DNA of 12,743 nucleotides from an uncultured Lachnospiraceae bacterium (lineage in GTDB: Bacteria > Bacillota > Clostridia > Lachnospirales > Lachnospiraceae). Below the pieces are notes generated by a model, which searched no databases, had not been told where the DNA came from, and saw only the letters and a program-made list of their open reading frames with translations. Positions 12,660 through 12,743 of this stretch are shown one piece after another (the first letter of the stretch is position 1; every line of letters begins with the position of its first letter). The DNA lies in NCBI GenBank assembly GCA_910587635.1, contig CAJUNB010000007.1:1-12743 (forward strand). The letters run 5' to 3'. Both the position numbers and the translations under genes were made by a program.

Positions 12660-12743
12660 TTAGATTTTCCACTCAAAAGAAACGCGCTCGGCGGTGGCTT
12701 GGACCTGGGAGAGAATGATGTCGGCCACCTGCCGCCGGTCGTC
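12660..12743 (-). CDS. Probable site-specific recombinase, C-terminal 27 residues (cut by window edge)
   Basis: On the minus strand a frame enters from the right edge and ends at TAA 12660-12662. The 27 residues (DDRRQVADIILSQVQ, then ATAERVSFEWKI) resemble the very end of Firmicute serine recombinases: a helix with RRQV-D-I, a beta hairpin V...V-F, and a final W-K-I. It is too short for certainty. The base composition is clearly richer in G+C than the transporter beside it. Convergent placement within 45 bases of a broken gene fits an integrase gene at the end of an integrated element. Confidence 0.45.
   Translation of the reverse strand, partial: DDRRQVADIILSQVQATAERVSFEWKI

Noticed and set aside
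12005..12676. A 223-residue minus-strand frame opposite the transporter.
   Set aside because: It is low in hydrophobic structure, has no recognisable domain and lies antisense to a clear membrane transporter; it is a shadow frame.

Overview
The window looks like chromosomal DNA of an anaerobic, low-to-moderate G+C Firmicute, most likely a member of the Lachnospiraceae (Clostridia). This rests on the character of the GroEL, Rel and HemZ proteins, strong AGGAGG-type ribosome binding sites, a perfect CIRCE operator upstream of groES, the apt-rel-MBL-hemZ gene order, and an AraC regulator beside a GPH sugar transporter. No rRNA, tRNA or CRISPR array was seen.

Layout. Positions 2-360 (+) hold the C-terminal end of one flavin reductase-like gene and a broken N-terminal fragment of a second. 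Homology of the fragment stops abruptly near 300, next to a 39-nt palindrome. Positions 429-1055 (-) encode a GyrI-like protein in visibly A+T-richer DNA. Positions 1192-6443 (-) are a housekeeping block transcribed leftward: apt (adenine salvage), rel ((p)ppGpp synthetase/hydrolase), a glyoxalase-II-like metallo-hydrolase and hemZ (radical SAM). Positions 6444-6734 carry interspersed repeats. Positions 6735-7568 (-) encode a secreted protein with its own good promoter. Positions 7569-8028 contain that promoter, a 4.7-copy 58/59-bp tandem array in which each unit holds an inverted repeat, and two further hairpins. Positions 8029-9989 (-) are groEL and groES under CIRCE/HrcA-type control. Positions 10280-12616 (+) are an AraC-type regulator with a cre-like site in its promoter, followed by a GPH-family sugar symporter. 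The symporter ends early inside its last membrane helix. Just beyond its stop, G+C-rich DNA on the minus strand encodes 27 C-terminal residues resembling a serine recombinase, so a mobile element has probably inserted into the transporter.

The genes fall into four units: nucleotide metabolism and stringent response with a heme-type radical SAM enzyme; heat-shock chaperonins; a regulated sugar-uptake locus; and accessory edges disturbed by rearrangement. The least ordinary content is non-coding: a 70-bp-period repeat that supplies the stop codon of one operon gene and the Shine-Dalgarno of the next, with a related copy upstream of apt; the hairpin array downstream of groEL; and a hairpin that masks the ribosome binding site of the transporter. 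No clearly new protein system was found. All functions are inferred by reading the sequence, without database searches.
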